From NCBI RefSeq assembly GCF_001307195.1, contig NZ_CP012808.1, forward strand, positions 930,001-994,000: a DNA stretch of 64,000 bases. The letters are read 5' to 3'. This DNA is from Acinetobacter equi. GTDB lineage: Bacteria > Pseudomonadota > Gammaproteobacteria > Pseudomonadales > Moraxellaceae. The number at the start of each line of letters is the position of its first letter. Within the stretch, counting starts at the first letter, position 1. Below are positions 62,898 to 64,000 of this stretch, in pieces. The notes under the pieces are model-generated. The model was not told where the DNA came from. It worked only from the letters and a program-made list of their open reading frames with translations, and ran no database searches. Both the position numbers and the translations under genes were made by a program.

Positions 62898-63917
62898 TTA
62901 ATTCACTATATTTCCCCATAAGCGAATACGGCTAATACCACCATCTGGAATCATATTTATCCGAATGTGGGAGATTTTTTCATGTTGTAAAATTTCATGA
63001 ATATAATGATGAATATGATCCATTTGCATTGCTTGAGCTTCGAGTAAAAATGGCCAGAACATACTTTGTGGAATTAATTGAGGATCTGTTGCATCTTCAA
63101 TATAAATCGCTTGAATAGAAACTTCAGCAGGGTAATTTCCTTTAAAATGAGCCGTATCGATATCAATTTTTTCAATTTTACCCGCTTGACCTAATGCAAT
63201 AATGCACCAGTCGAATCCAGGTGAGCGACGACGTTTTGTTTCCCAGCCATCCCCCATATTTATGCCACGACCAGGATTAATTAAATTACGTGGATGTCCA
63301 AAGTGTGCATCACTAAAAGCAATAATTCGACCACCATTTTCTAGTGCAATTAAATCTAAAGTTTGTGATTGATCTTTAATTTGAATTTGGACTTCACCAT
63401 ATACGCGAAAACGTGCAATTCCACCATCAGGAAAAATATTTAGTCGGACATGTGTAAATGTGGAATTAGAGGAAATATCAAATAAGTGGTGTTGACTTGG
63501 TCCTAATATTGTATTTGTAAGAATAGGTTGCCATTCTGCATCAGATAGATCACCTGTTGGTGCATAGCATGCTTCAACACTCGTAGAAGCAGGATAATTT
63601 CCTGTGAAAAATGTTGTATCAATATCTAATGCTTTAATTTTTCCTGCAACCCCCAATTGAACAATTGCCCAATCATATCCAGAATGGCGCTTACGACGAG
63701 TTTCCCATCCATCCATCCATTTGCCATGATCATCAAATTTATCTTCAACAAAAATAGGTGCATCAAATTGCAACATACGTTTAGCTTCAGCAAAGAATTC
63801 ATCTGAGCAATCTATGATTTTTGCACCAATTCGGAGATCTGCAAAGTTGGTGAGTTGCTGTATTGGTGCAGGAATTTCAAAAGAAGGTGCGTGGAGTATT
63901 GCCATTTTATTTTCCAT
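62898..63917 (-). CDS. alc: Allantoicase
   Basis: 339-aa enzyme that cleaves allantoate to (S)-ureidoglycolate and urea. The protein is an internal duplication: half 1 has GWETRRKRHSGYDWAIVQLG and half 2 GWETKRRRSPGFDWCIIALG, each followed by GKI.LDIDT.FFTGNYPA/HFKGNYPAE and RLNIFPDGGI/RINMIPDGGI. Both are typical of the two-domain allantoicase fold. ATG 63917 or ATG 63905 (four codons later) may be the start. A 16-bp perfect palindrome lies 42 bp upstream. Confidence 0.95.
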   Translation of the reverse strand: MENKMAILHAPSFEIPAPIQQLTNFADLRIGAKIIDCSDEFFAEAKRMLQFDAPIFVEDKFDDHGKWMDGWETRRKRHSGYDWAIVQLGVAGKIKALDIDTTFFTGNYPASTSVEACYAPTGDLSDAEWQPILTNTILGPSQHHLFDISSNSTFTHVRLNIFPDGGIARFRVYGEVQIQIKDQSQTLDLIALENGGRIIAFSDAHFGHPRNLINPGRGINMGDGWETKRRRSPGFDWCIIALGQAGKIEKIDIDTAHFKGNYPAEVSIQAIYIEDATDPQLIPQSMFWPFLLEAQAMQMDHIHHYIHEILQHEKISHIRINMIPDGGISRIRLWGNIVN

Positions 63918-63958
63918 TTGTGCTTTATATAGTGTGACTATTCATTTAAATAATGAGC

Positions 63959-63974
63959 ATCACGATATCGTGAT
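63959..63974. promoter_or_regulatory. Perfect 16-bp palindrome upstream of allantoicase
   Basis: ATCACGATATCGTGAT, 42 bp before the allantoicase start. It has the size and symmetry of a dimeric repressor operator for the allantoin genes. The regulator is not encoded in this window. Confidence 0.55.
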
Positions 63975-64000
63975 ACAAAACAATGCATATTGAAAAATAA

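Overview
The window is a piece of an AT-rich gammaproteobacterial chromosome, most likely Acinetobacter (Moraxellaceae). Gene content, compact syntenies (dapA-bamC-purC, yqiA-parE, phoB-phoR, a serB gene divergent from an Smp/YtjB-like gene, gshA-dsbB), low GC and the style of small conserved hypotheticals all point there. The assignment is from pattern recognition, without a database search. I see no rRNA, tRNA, insertion sequence, prophage or CRISPR array.

Layout. 1-8.6 kb: 3' end of murJ, three tandem FKBP-type prolyl isomerase genes each with its own terminator, a small lipoprotein divergent from a MocR/GntR-aminotransferase regulator, an M23 peptidase-hypothetical-tag operon, mutY and a HIT protein. 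8.6-15.6 kb: dienelactone-hydrolase-like enzyme, a 52-aa DUF1328 membrane peptide, YcgN-like and DUF523 proteins, rarA, then a 1.1-kb gene-free stretch with a tandem array of four small-RNA-like units, then purC, bamC and dapA. 16-31.7 kb: aromatic-acid-type MFS transporter, pncA, a BASS-family carrier, an Smp-like membrane protein, serB, dtd, a periplasmic catalase followed by a periplasmic ankyrin protein, pncB, a rhodanese overlapping psd, and phoR/phoB with a Pho box. 32-48.6 kb: SDR, FMN monooxygenase, a 765-aa secreted protein of unknown function, MATE exporter, PLP aminotransferase, DUF445, lipoprotein, DUF924, gshA, dsbB, a lipase-like hydrolase, yqiA and parE.

48.6-64 kb is the main accessory theme, scavenging of nitrogen from short-chain amides, urea and allantoin. 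A minus-strand block encodes an FmdDEF/Urt-type ABC transporter (binding protein, two permeases, two ATPases), aliphatic amidase AmiE, an AmiB-like single-AAA+ Clp-family ATPase, formamidase FmdA and FmdB. Divergent from it is a two-component system whose 1153-aa kinase is fused at its N terminus to a complete NCS1 (purine/cytosine/allantoin permease type) transporter plus an eight-cysteine module, followed 3 bp later by a LuxR-type response regulator. Next to that lie ureidoglycolate lyase and allantoicase, which release urea from allantoate. A 22-bp inverted repeat with TACGT/ACGTA cores occurs in the divergent transporter/kinase promoter and again in front of amiE (17 of 22 positions identical). 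It is the natural candidate operator for the LuxR-type regulator.

The two items most worth follow-up are the minus-strand array of sibling small RNAs between rarA and purC (covarying stems, C-rich loops, each ending in an intrinsic terminator), and the transporter-kinase with its shared operator.
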